A DNA stretch of 64,000 nucleotides from Pseudarthrobacter sp. PS3-L1 (GCF_030063285.1 NZ_JASISU010000004.1:62001-126000), one strand, 5' to 3'. Positions 35,562 to 44,540 are shown, counted from the stretch's first letter. Made by a program: numbers and translations. The notes: generated by a model not told the origin, from the letters alone.

Positions 35562-36587
35562 ATGTCCACGAATATGATGCAGGCCGCAGTAGTCACCGAA
35601 TTTGGTAAGGACCTTCAGCTCCAGACGGTGCCGGTACCCGTTCCCGGCCCTGGCCAGGCCCTGGTCAAGGTGTTGACCACCGGGGTATGCCACACGGACC
35701 TCCACGCTGCGGAGGGCGATTGGCCGGTGAAGCCGACGCCGCCATTCATACCCGGTCATGAGGGCGTAGGGGAAGTGGTGGCGCTTGGTGACCAGGTTAC
35801 AGACCTGGCAGTCGGTGATCTTGTCGGAAACGCATGGCTGTGGTCCGCGTGCGGAGACTGCCAGTATTGCCGGACCGGCTGGGAAACCCTCTGCGAGGAA
35901 CAGGTTAATGCTGGCTACAGCGTAGACGGCTCATTTGGCGAATACATGCTCGTTGATACGCGCTTCGCCGCCCGCATTCCAGCAGGCTCTGATCCGGTAG
36001 AGGTTGCGCCGGTTCTCTGCGCTGGGGTGACTGTGTACAAGGGACTCAAGATGACGGAGGCGAGGCCTGGGCAATGGGTCACCATCTCCGGAATTGGTGG
36101 TCTCGGCCATATCGCTGTGCAATACGCCGTTGCCATGGGACTTCGGGTCGCCGCTGTGGACATTGCCGACGACAAACTGGCTCTCGCCAAGAAGCATGGT
36201 GCGGAAGTGACAGTCAATGCGCTGCATGAGGATCCCGCAGAAGTTATTCAACGTGAAACGGGTGGCAGTCACGGAGTGCTGGTCACGGCAGTTCACCCGT
36301 CGGCGTTTGGCCAAGCGATTGGAATGGCTCGCCGGGGCGGAACCATCGTCTTCAATGGCCTGCCGCCCGGGGACTTCCCGGCACCTATCTTCGAGATTGT
36401 CCTCAAGGGGCTGACAGTCCGAGGGTCGATTGTGGGGACGCGCCAGGACCTTGCGGAAGCCCTGGACTTCTACGCCCAGGGAAAGATCCACCCCACGGTG
36501 TCCACGCGCGAGCTCTCCGAGGTCAACGCCGTATTCGACGAGATGAAGCATGCCAAGATCGATGGCCGGGTTGTTATCAGGTACTGA
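35562..36587 (+). CDS. adhP: Zinc-dependent alcohol dehydrogenase
   Basis: A 341-residue medium-chain dehydrogenase. The catalytic zinc ligands fit C43 (GVCHTDLHAAEGDW), H66 (PGHEGVGEVV) and C153 (VLCAGVTVYK). Structural zinc Cys are C97, C100, C103 and C111 (CGDCQYCRTGWETLC). The NAD-binding GIGGLG is at 177-182. The overall pattern matches AdhP/AdhA ethanol-type enzymes. It starts at ATG 35562 after GCGAGGA. It lies between the aldehyde dehydrogenase and the DUF779 gene. Confidence 0.94.
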   Translation: MSTNMMQAAVVTEFGKDLQLQTVPVPVPGPGQALVKVLTTGVCHTDLHAAEGDWPVKPTPPFIPGHEGVGEVVALGDQVTDLAVGDLVGNAWLWSACGDCQYCRTGWETLCEEQVNAGYSVDGSFGEYMLVDTRFAARIPAGSDPVEVAPVLCAGVTVYKGLKMTEARPGQWVTISGIGGLGHIAVQYAVAMGLRVAAVDIADDKLALAKKHGAEVTVNALHEDPAEVIQRETGGSHGVLVTAVHPSAFGQAIGMARRGGTIVFNGLPPGDFPAPIFEIVLKGLTVRGSIVGTRQDLAEALDFYAQGKIHPTVSTRELSEVNAVFDEMKHAKIDGRVVIRY

Positions 36588-36602
36588 ACGAAAGGAACAG
36601 CA

Positions 36603-37013
36603 ATGGTAGAGGCAAAGCTCAACGCCGCCATCACGGTACCCGGTGAGGATTTTTCACGGGTCAGCCTTTCCGGGGAGGCTGTGGAGCTGCTGCTCAAACT
36701 TTGGCAGGTCCACGGCCCGCTGATGTTTCATCAGAGCGGCGGCTGCTGCGATGGATCGTCCCCCATGTGTTTTCCGGCGGGGGAGTTCCTCACCGGCGAC
36801 TCCGATGTGCTTCTGGGGCGCTTCGATCTGGCTCCTGAGGGTGCTCCCGAGATGCCTCTGGATTTCTGGATGTCGCGGGAGCAGTTCGCCTACTGGAGCC
36901 ACACCCACCTCATGATCGACGTGGTCCAGGGCCGGGGAAGCGGCTTTTCCGTGGAAGCGCCCGAGGGTAAGCGGTTCCTGATCCGGTCAACGCTGATGGA
37001 CTGGCCCGTCTGA
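36603..37013 (+). CDS. DUF779 domain-containing protein
   Basis: A 136-residue soluble protein with the DUF779 pattern: LLLKLWQVHGPLMFHQSGGCCDGSSPMCFPAGEF, DVLLGRFD, FWMSREQFAYWSHTHLMIDVVQGRGSGFSVEAPEGKRFLIRS. The paired Cys and the Cys-x-x-x-x-x-x-Cys group suggest metal or redox chemistry, but no function is established. It is 15 bases after adhP, with a GAAAGGAACAGC site. DUF779 genes are commonly found with alcohol/aldehyde dehydrogenases, which fits here. Confidence 0.92.
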   Translation: MVEAKLNAAITVPGEDFSRVSLSGEAVELLLKLWQVHGPLMFHQSGGCCDGSSPMCFPAGEFLTGDSDVLLGRFDLAPEGAPEMPLDFWMSREQFAYWSHTHLMIDVVQGRGSGFSVEAPEGKRFLIRSTLMDWPV

Positions 37014-37021
37014 GGCTGTGG

Positions 37022-37059
37022 CTGAGACCGTCCTGCAGGAAACTGCTGGACGGTCTCAG
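37022..37059 (+). terminator. Terminator after the ALDH-ADH-DUF779 genes
   Basis: A 12-bp perfect stem (37022-37033 with 37048-37059) begins 9 bases after the DUF779 stop. It is followed by TATGTGAGATTAATATG, without a strong T-run. Confidence 0.7.
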
Positions 37060-37142
37060 TATGTGAGATTAATATGACCGTCTAGTGGATGGAACCTAGT
37101 GTTAATACGTCATTTTTCTTCTCATTCAGATTGCAGACCCCC

Positions 37143-38663
37143 ATGAATCTTCTCCGGACAAAATCCATTGAGCAGTCCATCGCTGATGCCGACGAACCCG
37201 GAAGGAAACTCAAACGGTCGTTGAGTACGTGGGACCTGATGATCATGGGGGTCGCTGTCGCCGTAGGTGCGGGCATCTTCTCCGTCGGTGCCAAAGCAGC
37301 TGCGAACTTCTCTGGCCCTGCTGTCACCGTTTCGTTTGCCATTGCTGCCGGCACCTGTGCACTGGCTATCATGTGTTACGCCGAATTCGCCACGGCCATT
37401 CCGGTGGCAGGTTCCGCCTATGTGTTCACGTACGCCACCATGGGGGAACTTCTCGCCTGGATCATTGGCTGGAACCTGATCTTGGAGCTGTTCACTGCTG
37501 CGGCAGTTATTGCCAAGTACTGGGGTATCTACCTGAGTAATGTTTTCGCGCTTACCGGCCTGGATGTGCCGGCCGCAATCTCCCTTGGTGGCGTTGATCT
37601 CTACTGGGGAGCGTTTCTGATCGTTGCGATCTTCACTGTCCTCCTGGTGCTTGGCACCAAGCTTTCGGCCCGGGTGGGTAACGTCTTCACGATTATTAAG
37701 ATCTGTGTGGTCCTGTTTGTCATCGTCATCGGGTTTACCTATGTCAAGGCCGAGAACTATTCGCCATTTATCCCGGCATCCCAGCCTACGGAGTCCACGG
37801 GAAACGCCGATCAGCTCAAGCAGTCGCTTTTTGGTTTCATGACCGGGGCTGAACCGGCGCAGTATGGGACGCTCGGCATCTTTGCCGGAGCCGCGCTGGT
37901 GTTCTTCGCCTTCATCGGCTTCGACGTTGTCGCGACCTCCGCTGAAGAAGTCAAGAACCCGCAGAAGACCCTTCCTCGCGGTATTTTCGGCGGCCTGGCC
38001 CTGGTCACGGTGCTCTATATCCTGGTTTCGCTGGCGCTCACGGGCATGGTGTCCTACGGCACCCTGGCTGAGGCCGAGAACCCGACCCTCACCACGGCTT
38101 TCGAGGCGGTCGGAAACACCACTGCCGCCAAGGTCATTGCCATTGGTTCCCTGATTGGCCTGACAACCGTGATCATGGTCCTGCTGATGGGCCTCTCGAG
38201 GGTGGTCCTGGCCATGAGCCGTGATGGGCTTCTCCCGAGATCATTGTCCAAGACCAGTGAGAAGCGATCGACTCCGGTTCGCCTTCAGATCATCTGCGGC
38301 AGCGCCGTCGCTGTGGTGGCAGGGCTTACCAATGTTGACCTGCTCGAGGAAATGATCAACATTGGGACGCTCTCCGCTTTTGTCATGGTGAGCCTTGGCA
38401 TTCTTGTCCTGCGGCGAAAGCGTCCGGACCTCAAGCCAGCGTTCCGCGTTCCTTTTGGCAAAGTCCTGCCGGTTGTCTCTGCTGTGCTGTGCCTCTACCT
38501 CATGACCAACCTGGCCGTTGAGACCTGGATCTTCTTCGCTGTTTGGCTGGTGATCGGGGTCGTTATCTATTTCTCCTATGGACAACGTCATTCGCGGCTC
38601 AACGATCGCTTTACGGAAGCTCGGGCAGCAGTCAACGGCGAGTCAGCCAGCACGCAGGTATAG
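37143..38663 (+). CDS. APC family amino acid permease
   Basis: A 506-residue, about 12-helix transporter. LKRSLSTWDLMIMGVAVAVGAGIFSVGAKAAANFSGPAVTVSFAIAAGTCALAIMCYAEFATAIPVAGSAYVFTYATMGELLAWIIGWNLILEL is the CAT/YfnA-type amino-acid permease signature; FFAFIGFDVVATSAEEVKNPQKTLPRGI is the second. The frame is open from 37089, but ATG 37143 (MNLLRTKSIEQSI) gives the usual short N-terminus; no clear ribosome site helps the choice. The amino acid carried is unknown, probably cationic or broad. Confidence 0.92.
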   Translation: MNLLRTKSIEQSIADADEPGRKLKRSLSTWDLMIMGVAVAVGAGIFSVGAKAAANFSGPAVTVSFAIAAGTCALAIMCYAEFATAIPVAGSAYVFTYATMGELLAWIIGWNLILELFTAAAVIAKYWGIYLSNVFALTGLDVPAAISLGGVDLYWGAFLIVAIFTVLLVLGTKLSARVGNVFTIIKICVVLFVIVIGFTYVKAENYSPFIPASQPTESTGNADQLKQSLFGFMTGAEPAQYGTLGIFAGAALVFFAFIGFDVVATSAEEVKNPQKTLPRGIFGGLALVTVLYILVSLALTGMVSYGTLAEAENPTLTTAFEAVGNTTAAKVIAIGSLIGLTTVIMVLLMGLSRVVLAMSRDGLLPRSLSKTSEKRSTPVRLQIICGSAVAVVAGLTNVDLLEEMINIGTLSAFVMVSLGILVLRRKRPDLKPAFRVPFGKVLPVVSAVLCLYLMTNLAVETWIFFAVWLVIGVVIYFSYGQRHSRLNDRFTEARAAVNGESASTQV

Positions 38664-38712
38664 CAAGCGCCCTGGAGCCAGCGCCGGGTAGCCTGCCCCG
38701 TGATCCCGGCTG

Positions 38713-39366
38713 TCACGGGGCGGCGCTGCGGCCCAGCCAGGCCACCAAGGGCCTCGCCTGATTCCAGAGCGCCGTAACATGCTGAACAGCTTCTGGGCCG
38801 CTAAGAAAGGAAGGCTCGCCGAGGTTACGCCGCACGCTCAGGGAAGTATGACGCAGAAGTTCAGCGCGCGGATGAAACGTGCTGAATATGCGCGGAACCC
38901 CCTGGAGCTGACGGCCAAGCAGTTCCCAACCAGCTTCTTGCAGTAAATCAAGCAGCCGGGCCAGGGAGGATCCACTGCCGGTTGCATCGCAGGCATCACG
39001 GTACCGGGCTAGCTGGAATGGAGTGAAGGAGCGGCAGCCCGCTTCCAGGGACACGCCAGCTCCGCTGACATGCAGGTAAAAGCCGATGTTCCCGCTGGCA
39101 GGAACAAACCCGCTCTGCTGCGTCTTCAGGGGTGGGCCACCACGGAGAAAGCGGGCGTCCCGGTAGGGCCGGAAAATGACTGCTGGGCCGAAGCTGGGCT
39201 CAAGCACCGCCAGCATTTCCTGGAGCGGAACCTTGACGTGGCGGTCATGGTCGCCAGCATGTTTGGACCACCAGGAGCGGTCATTGTTGAGCTCAAGTTC
39301 TCGATAGAACGCAAACGCCGCTGGCCCGATCCCGGTGGAGCTGCCAGCCTGTGGTGGTGTATCCAT
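38713..39366 (-). CDS. DUF2461 domain-containing protein
   Basis: A 217-residue protein with the DUF2461/TIGR02453 pattern: AAFAFYRELELNNDRSWWSKHAGDHDRHVKVPLQEMLAVL, IFRPYRDARFLRGGPPLKTQQSGFV, FYLHVSGAGVSLEAGCRSFTPFQLARYRDA and a C-terminal HTSLSVRRNLGEPSFLSGPEAV. No biochemical function is known for the family. It stands alone and is transcribed away from the catalase gene. Confidence 0.88.
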   Translation of the reverse strand: MDTPPQAGSSTGIGPAAFAFYRELELNNDRSWWSKHAGDHDRHVKVPLQEMLAVLEPSFGPAVIFRPYRDARFLRGGPPLKTQQSGFVPASGNIGFYLHVSGAGVSLEAGCRSFTPFQLARYRDACDATGSGSSLARLLDLLQEAGWELLGRQLQGVPRIFSTFHPRAELLRHTSLSVRRNLGEPSFLSGPEAVQHVTALWNQARPLVAWLGRSAAP

Positions 39367-39474
39367 GCCTCGACACTAGGGATATTGCGAGCAGGTCATC
39401 ACCCCGCCAGGGGCGCATGTGGAAAACTCTTGTGCCGGGAGGATGGGCCAGAATCCTGACTGCACGAGTCGTTA

Positions 39475-39527
39475 ACACACGAAGGGCACCCCACCAACGT
39501 GGGGTGCCCTTCTCTGTGTGGGTTTTT
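39475..39527. terminator. Terminator downstream of catalase
   Basis: A perfect 13-bp stem (39481-39493 with 39500-39512), extended by ACACAC/TGTGTG flanks, with T5 on the + strand at 39523-39527. It is 51 bases past the catalase stop and 109 bases before the DUF2461 start, so its main job is to end catalase transcripts. Confidence 0.78.
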
Positions 39528-39577
39528 ACGTGTTAGGAACTTCGTGACGAGGCTCCGGCAACACGGAAGGAGCCAAA

Positions 39578-41059
39578 TTAGACCTTGTTGGCTGCCTCGG
39601 CGTCCGACTGCTGCTGGCCTGCGCCCAAGTTGGCGCGAAGCTTGGCGCCGAGGTCGGCGTCAACGTTGGTCCAGTAGGCGATGGCACGCTCTTTGATCTC
39701 GGGGCTCTTGACACCGCCGACCGCACCGGTAAGGGTTTCGAGGATCCGGGCCTTGGCACCGTCGTCGAAGACCTCGCGGTACAGTGAGCCAGCCTGGCCG
39801 AAATCGTCGTCCTCAGCGTGCAGGCTGTGTGCGGAGAGCGTCAGTTCGCCGTCGTTCTCCCAGCCGCCGGCCGGGTTCTGCGGCTCAACGGCTGCTGGCC
39901 CACCCATGGAGTTGGGTGCGTAGACAGGAACCGAAGGCGCGTTGAAGTGGTAGCGGGCCGCGCCGTCCTGGCTGTAGTTGTTGACCTCATTGATGGGCCG
40001 GTTCACGGGCATCTGCGCGTGGTTTGTGCCCACGCGGTAACGGTGTGCGTCCGCGTAGGAGAAGATACGGGCCTGCAGCATCTTGTCGGGTGAGGCGGCG
40101 ATGCCCGGAACGAAGTTCGACGGCGCAAACGTGGCCTGCTCGATCTGTGCGAAGTAGTTCTCCGGGTTCCGGTTCAGCTCCATGGTGCCAACCTTGATCA
40201 GCGGGTAGTCGCTGTGCGGCCACACCTTGGTCAGGTCGAAGGGGTTGAACCGGTAGGTCTTCGCATCCTCGTACGGCATGACCTGGACGTGCAGGTCCCA
40301 GGACGGGAAGTTACCGTCGGCAATGTTTTCCTGCAGGTCGCGGATGTAGTAGTCCCCATCGGAGCCTGCGAGCTCTTCGGCCCGCTCGCCGGAGAGGCTG
40401 TGGACACCCTGGTTGGACTGGAAGTGGTACTTGACCCAAAAGCGCTCGCCCTCGGCGTTGATCCACTGGTAGGTGTGCGAACCGTAGCCCTGCATCTCGC
40501 GGAACGACGACGGCAGGCCACGGTCTCCCATCAGCCAGGTCACTTGGTGCGCGGATTCCGGTGACAGCGTCCAGAAGTCCCATTGCATGTCAGCGTCACG
40601 GAGGTGTGTACCAGGAAGGCGCTTCTGGGAGTGGATGAAATCGGGGAACTTGATGCCGTCGCGGATGAAGAACACCGGGGTGTTGTTTCCCACGAGGTCA
40701 TAGTTGCCCTCTGTGGTGTAGAACTTCACGGAGAAGCCGCGGGGATCGCGCCAGGTATCGGGCGATCCGCTCTCGCCGGCAACGGAGGAGAACCGGATCA
40801 GCATCTCGGTGTCGACGCCCGGCTGCAGGAAAGCAGCCTTGGTGTACTTGCTGATGTCTTCGGTGACCGTGAATTTGCCGAAAGCGCCGCCGCCCTTGGC
40901 GTGCACCACCCGCTCCGGGACCCGCTCGCGGTTGAACTGGGCCAGCTTCTCAATGAGGTAGTGGTCCGTCAGGATGATGGCGCCATCGGCACCAGTTGCC
41001 TGTGAATGTTCGTCAGAGGTGACGGGGGCACCTGACTGGGTTGTTGAAATTGCAGTCAT
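39578..41059 (-). CDS. katA: Monofunctional haem catalase
   Basis: A 493-residue clade-3-size catalase. [13 protein letters not shown] gives the distal His at 53; [27 protein letters not shown] holds the distal Asn. [23 protein letters not shown] contains the haem-ligand Tyr, and HYNA-like residues are replaced by [11 protein letters not shown]. It breaks hydrogen peroxide down in the cytoplasm. It lies 18 bases downstream of a Fur-type regulator in the same direction, the usual furA-catalase arrangement, and is expected to be peroxide- or iron-controlled. Confidence 0.95.
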   Translation of the reverse strand: MTAISTTQSGAPVTSDEHSQATGADGAIILTDHYLIEKLAQFNRERVPERVVHAKGGGAFGKFTVTEDISKYTKAAFLQPGVDTEMLIRFSSVAGESGSPDTWRDPRGFSVKFYTTEGNYDLVGNNTPVFFIRDGIKFPDFIHSQKRLPGTHLRDADMQWDFWTLSPESAHQVTWLMGDRGLPSSFREMQGYGSHTYQWINAEGERFWVKYHFQSNQGVHSLSGERAEELAGSDGDYYIRDLQENIADGNFPSWDLHVQVMPYEDAKTYRFNPFDLTKVWPHSDYPLIKVGTMELNRNPENYFAQIEQATFAPSNFVPGIAASPDKMLQARIFSYADAHRYRVGTNHAQMPVNRPINEVNNYSQDGAARYHFNAPSVPVYAPNSMGGPAAVEPQNPAGGWENDGELTLSAHSLHAEDDDFGQAGSLYREVFDDGAKARILETLTGAVGGVKSPEIKERAIAYWTNVDADLGAKLRANLGAGQQQSDAEAANKV

Positions 41060-41077
41060 GATTCTCCTAGTTCTCGA

Positions 41078-41548
41078 TTACTTGAGGATGACGGGGGAAA
41101 GTTCGGTGATTTGCTGGCAGTCCTGGCAGATGCCCTGATACATAACGTCCGCGATCTGGATCGCCATGGGTCTGGTGTTTTCATTCCAGTGGGGGGTCAG
41201 GCATGGGGCGTGACCTACGGCGCACTCTACATCTTCAACCAGTCCACACTGTGAACAGATGGCGTGATGGTGATTGTCGCCCACCCTGGTTTCGTAGAGC
41301 GCGGGGGAGTGGGGAGGCTCGAACCTGCGGAGCATCTGCAAGTCGGTAAGGTCCCCGAGAACTACGTACACGGACTGGGCCGTAAGGTCGGGGAGTTCTT
41401 GCCGGGCTGCGATCAGGATACTCTCTGCCGGAGAGTGCGGGTGATGTTCGACGGCGGTGAGGACCGCCAGGCGTTGCCGTGTCACCCTGCGACCGTGGGT
41501 GCGCAGGGCGGAGGCCCAAGCGTCCTGGCCTGCAAGCTGTTCTGACAT
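41078..41548 (-). CDS. furA: Fur family regulator (FurA/PerR-like)
   Basis: A 156-residue regulator. The winged helix (RVTRQRLAVLTAVEHHPHSPAESILIAARQELPDLTAQSVYVVLGDL) is followed by FEPPHSPALYETRVGDNHHHAICSQCG. Structural zinc Cys pairs are C98/C101 and C141/C144; the HHH at 93-95 is in the regulatory metal site. ATG 41548 (MSEQ) is preferred over TTG 41560 because the latter sits in a palindrome; neither has a strong ribosome site, so a leaderless transcript is possible. It precedes catalase and probably represses both genes until peroxide appears. Confidence 0.92.
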   Translation of the reverse strand: MSEQLAGQDAWASALRTHGRRVTRQRLAVLTAVEHHPHSPAESILIAARQELPDLTAQSVYVVLGDLTDLQMLRRFEPPHSPALYETRVGDNHHHAICSQCGLVEDVECAVGHAPCLTPHWNENTRPMAIQIADVMYQGICQDCQQITELSPVILK

Positions 41549-41551
41549 AAC

Positions 41552-41588
41552 TGTATTCAACCACTTATTATGAATACATCACAATAAG
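41552..41588 (-). promoter_or_regulatory. Candidate Fur/PerR operator upstream of furA-katA
   Basis: An AT-rich island in GC-rich DNA with two nested inverted repeats: TGTATTCA (41552-41559) with TGAATACA (41571-41578), and CTTATT (41564-41569) with AATAAG (41583-41588). It overlaps the furA start region and the stop codon of the upstream gene. Autoregulation is the likely use. Confidence 0.6.
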
Positions 41589-42340
41589 GCTCGGCTAACT
41601 TCTGGCTGGTCCATGAGGTGGAGCAGGGGATTAACGCTCTCGCCGGCCCGGCGCGCCACGGCGTGCAGTGCCAAGGATTCGGAAGATTCTGCGGCCTCTG
41701 GCAGCAGGCAGGTCAAGCCCGTGACGGCGGGCTGATCGGACAGGAGTTGAAGCTCGGTGGCCATAGACAGTAAATCGTCTGGTGCCAGTCCTGTGAGGTC
41801 GGCGCCGCAAAGGGTGGGCCACGTCAGCGTGTGGTGCGCTCCGTGTGGATCGATTGCCGTCCGGATGTGGACCTTTGACGCCGCTCCAGGTATCCGCCTG
41901 TCCGCCTGGAAGGACGCTGCGGCGCGCTGCATGCCTGACCGCAGTTCCGCGTCGAGCTTTGCCAGCTCGGATTCCGGGGGCGGTACCCGGTGGTGTGCTG
42001 GCTGGTTGAGTTGGCGCCCCGGAGAGGTTCTTTCGCCTGGCCACCGGGCGAAGAGGTGAAAAGTCGGCGTGGACGATTCCGGCGCAGGCTCGCCGATGGC
42101 GTCGCCCAGGGGATGCCACTGATAGGCAAACTGGACGGGGATGGCTGTTGCGCCCAGGGCCTGCCGGAGTGCTGACCTGGCGGCATGATGGCAGCGCAGG
42201 CAGTCAGAAGCAGATTCGGGCGTGAGGGCTGCGGCGGGGTCCGCAAGCCGGACCACCAGGTGTCCTAGGGTCAGCGGAATTCGTGGCCTGGCCACTTCCC
42301 ATAATTCAGACCTAAAAAGCAGTCTCCTGGTGAGCTCCAT
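41579..42340 (-). CDS. Hypothetical protein, possible degenerate HIT-like fold
   Basis: A 253-residue protein not confidently recognised. The first third resembles a HIT-family domain: LGHLVVRLADPAAALTPESASDCLRCHHAARSALRQALGATAIPVQFAYQWHP, ending PTFHLFARWPGE where HIT enzymes have the His triad before a PR/GW turn. Only one His of the triad position is kept, so catalysis as a nucleotide hydrolase is doubtful. The remaining 140 residues have no motif I can name. Its stop codon lies in the furA operator region, and it is upstream of and in the same direction as furA. Confidence 0.6.
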   Translation of the reverse strand: MELTRRLLFRSELWEVARPRIPLTLGHLVVRLADPAAALTPESASDCLRCHHAARSALRQALGATAIPVQFAYQWHPLGDAIGEPAPESSTPTFHLFARWPGERTSPGRQLNQPAHHRVPPPESELAKLDAELRSGMQRAAASFQADRRIPGAASKVHIRTAIDPHGAHHTLTWPTLCGADLTGLAPDDLLSMATELQLLSDQPAVTGLTCLLPEAAESSESLALHAVARRAGESVNPLLHLMDQPEVSRALL

Positions 42341-42484
42341 CGTGTCCCCTTTCCCTGCCCGAGAATACGCTCCAGGTGCCGGTGGTAGGTGGTAGCGCCG
42401 CGGGCGTGAGCGGCTACTGGTTTGTCACTGGCCTGGGCCGCTACCCTTGGAAGGGAGCCCTTTAATCCACCTTCCGGAGGCACT

Positions 42485-43351
42485 GTGCATCGGCATCATA
42501 ATGGCTTAAAAACAGCCGCGCTGTTTGGCGCTCTCTGGGCAGTCCTCCTGATCTTGGGCGGCCTTATTGGGCTCGGAACCAGAAGTGCAACGCCCGTGCT
42601 GATCATGGCGCTGGTGGGTGTTGGAACCACCGCGTACGGGTACTGGAACAGTGACAAGATCGCTATCCGGTCCATGCAGGCCTACCAGGTGTCCGCAGCG
42701 GATGCCCCGCACTTGCATCACCAGGTCCGCGAGTTGAGCCAGCGCGCCAACCAGCCCATGCCGCGAATTTTTATTTCACCCACCGCCACGCCCAACGCGT
42801 TCGCCACGGGTCGGAATCCCCGCAATGCCGCCGTCTGTTGCACGCAGGGGATTCTCGACCTTCTGGATGACCGTGAGCTGCGGGGGGTCCTCGGCCACGA
42901 GTTGATGCACGTCTACAACCGGGACATCCTGACCTCCTCCGTGGCGGCCGCCGTCGCCGGCGTCATTACTTCCGTGGGCCAGATGTTCCTGTTTTTTGGC
43001 GGGAGCCGCAACAGTCCCAATCCCCTTGCCGTCATTGCCACAGCGCTGCTGGCGCCGTTTGCCGCATCTCTGGTCCAGATGGCCATTTCGCGGACCCGGG
43101 AATATGACGCGGATGAGGACGGCGCCAAGCTCACGGGAGACCCTTTGGCGTTGGCGTCAGCCCTGCGCCGGATCGAACACGGTGTTGCGCTTCAGCCGCT
43201 CCCGCGCCGGCAAGACCTGGTCAACTCTTCGCACCTGATGATTGCCAATCCCTTTAAGGGAGGCGGCATGGCAAAGCTCTTCTCGACCCACCCGCCCATG
43301 CAGGAGCGAATTTCCCGGCTGGAACAGATGGCGGGGCCGCCCCGGCGCTAG
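42485..43351 (+). CDS. htpX: HtpX-type membrane zinc metalloprotease
   Basis: A 288-residue protease of membrane quality control. Two N-terminal helices (LKTAALFGALWAVLLILGGLIGLG and a second to about residue 52) are followed by PRIFISPTATPNAFATGRNPRNAAVCCTQGILDLL, the zinc motif HELMH at 138-142, a hydrophobic hairpin, and SRTREYDADEDGA with the third ligand Glu206. GTG 42485 follows CCGGAGGCACT and is preferred over the 42422 extension. Length and order match HtpX. Confidence 0.94.
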   Translation: MHRHHNGLKTAALFGALWAVLLILGGLIGLGTRSATPVLIMALVGVGTTAYGYWNSDKIAIRSMQAYQVSAADAPHLHHQVRELSQRANQPMPRIFISPTATPNAFATGRNPRNAAVCCTQGILDLLDDRELRGVLGHELMHVYNRDILTSSVAAAVAGVITSVGQMFLFFGGSRNSPNPLAVIATALLAPFAASLVQMAISRTREYDADEDGAKLTGDPLALASALRRIEHGVALQPLPRRQDLVNSSHLMIANPFKGGGMAKLFSTHPPMQERISRLEQMAGPPRR

Positions 43352-43381
43352 CCGCCATCCGCTACCAGCAGTGGGCACGGC

Positions 43382-43873
43382 CTAGCTGCGGAAGTTCACG
43401 AACTGCAGGTCAGCTTCGTCGAAGTCCTTGAGCAGGGTCATGGTGGCCTGCAGGTCATCGCGCGACTTGGAGGTAACGCGCAGTTCGTCGCCCTGGATCT
43501 GGGACTTGACGGTCTTGGGGGCCTCGTCCCGGATGATCTTGTTGATCTTCTTGGCGAGGTCCTGTGCGATGCCTTCCTTGATGGTGGATTCCAGACGGAA
43601 CTCCTTGCCGGAGGGGTAGGGCTCGCCAGTATCCAGGGATTTCAGGGAGATGCCGCGCCGGATCAACTTGGACTGCAGGACATCCAATACGGCGAGGACG
43701 CGCTCCTCGGAATTGGCTTTCATCAGGATCTTTTCGCCGCTGAAGTCCACTTCAGCGCCAACTCCCTTAAAGTCGTACCGCTGGACGAGTTCCTTCTGCG
43801 CCTGGTTCAGGGCGTTGGCAACCTCCTGCTTGTCTACTTTGCTTACGACGTCGAACGTGGACTCGCCTGCCAT
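43382..43873 (-). CDS. yajQ: YajQ family nucleotide/c-di-GMP-binding protein
   Basis: A 163-residue protein. MAGESTFDVVSKVDKQEVANALNQAQKELVQRYDFKGVGAEVDFSGEKILMKANSEERVLAVLDVLQSKLIRRGISLKSLD and EGIAQDLAKKINKIIRDEAPKTVKSQIQGDELRVTSKSRDDLQATM are the complete YajQ (UPF0234) pattern. Some family members bind cyclic di-GMP or RNA; the role in actinobacteria is not settled. ATG 43873 follows AAGGAG. It is convergent with htpX. Confidence 0.95.
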   Translation of the reverse strand: MAGESTFDVVSKVDKQEVANALNQAQKELVQRYDFKGVGAEVDFSGEKILMKANSEERVLAVLDVLQSKLIRRGISLKSLDTGEPYPSGKEFRLESTIKEGIAQDLAKKINKIIRDEAPKTVKSQIQGDELRVTSKSRDDLQATMTLLKDFDEADLQFVNFRS

Positions 43874-44055
43874 GTCACTCCTTGGGTTGATGGACCGTGG
43901 GCCCGGTTTCGCTGGCTTCAACACTAATACGGATGCGTGGGAACGGAAGCCTGTAGGGCGCCTTCTTCACAGCTCACTGACAGCCGGGCCACTGCGGGAA
44001 TCAAGCTGGGAGCTGCACAGTTGACTGGAGCAGGAGTTCTATTCAGGAGAGCAGC

Positions 44056-44301
44056 ATGAGCAACAAGACCACCCGCTACGTCACCCGCAGCACCACCGTG
44101 GCGGCCGGGGCCATCGCAACAGCTGTCACAGCGGCGGCTGTGGCGGCTTCTGTGATTCTGAGCCCTGTACCCAATGCCTCGTCCCGGATGGATGGTGTGC
44201 ACCAGGACCTCATGCGTGCCGTGCAGCTGAACCAGCTGACGCTGGAGCAGGCACAGAGTTTTGAGCAGAAAATGGCCGGCCAAATCTACGGTGAGGCGTG
44301 A
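44056..44301 (+). CDS. Small membrane-anchored or exported protein
   Basis: An 81-residue protein with a GGAG site 6 bases before ATG. A basic start (SNKTTRYVTRSTT) is followed by a long alanine-rich hydrophobic stretch (about residues 15-36) that could be a membrane anchor or uncleaved signal. The rest (about 45 residues) is an amphipathic helix with repeated Gln and Leu (VHQDLMRAVQLNQLTLEQAQSFEQKM). I do not recognise the family. It lies alone between yajQ and tRNA-Tyr. Confidence 0.7.
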   Translation: MSNKTTRYVTRSTTVAAGAIATAVTAAAVAASVILSPVPNASSRMDGVHQDLMRAVQLNQLTLEQAQSFEQKMAGQIYGEA

Positions 44302-44451
44302 CCTGGGGGTCGTTTCCCAGCAGCCCTGCCCCGATTCGATTCTTGGGCGGAAATTCTGTAAAGTTGTTTTGCCCGCGGTTCACGGAAGTGAAACGGTCCG
44401 GAAACGGAGTGTTTTTCAGACGGAGCAGCAGGTGATCTTCTTTTGAAGTTC

Positions 44452-44533
44452 GGCAGATTACCCGAGCGGCCAAAGGGGGCTGACTGTAAATCAGCTGGCG
44501 TAGCCTTCACTGGTTCGAATCCAGTATCTGCCA
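44452..44533 (+). tRNA. tRNA-Tyr (GTA)
   Basis: Acceptor arms GGCAGAT (44452-44458) and ATCTGCC (44526-44532) pair fully. The anticodon stem-loop CTGACTGTAAATCAG places GTA as anticodon, and the T-arm holds GGTTCGAATCC. The 82-base length with a long variable arm is normal for tRNA-Tyr. The 3' CCA is not clearly encoded. Confidence 0.96.
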
Positions 44534-44540
44534 CCCAAGG

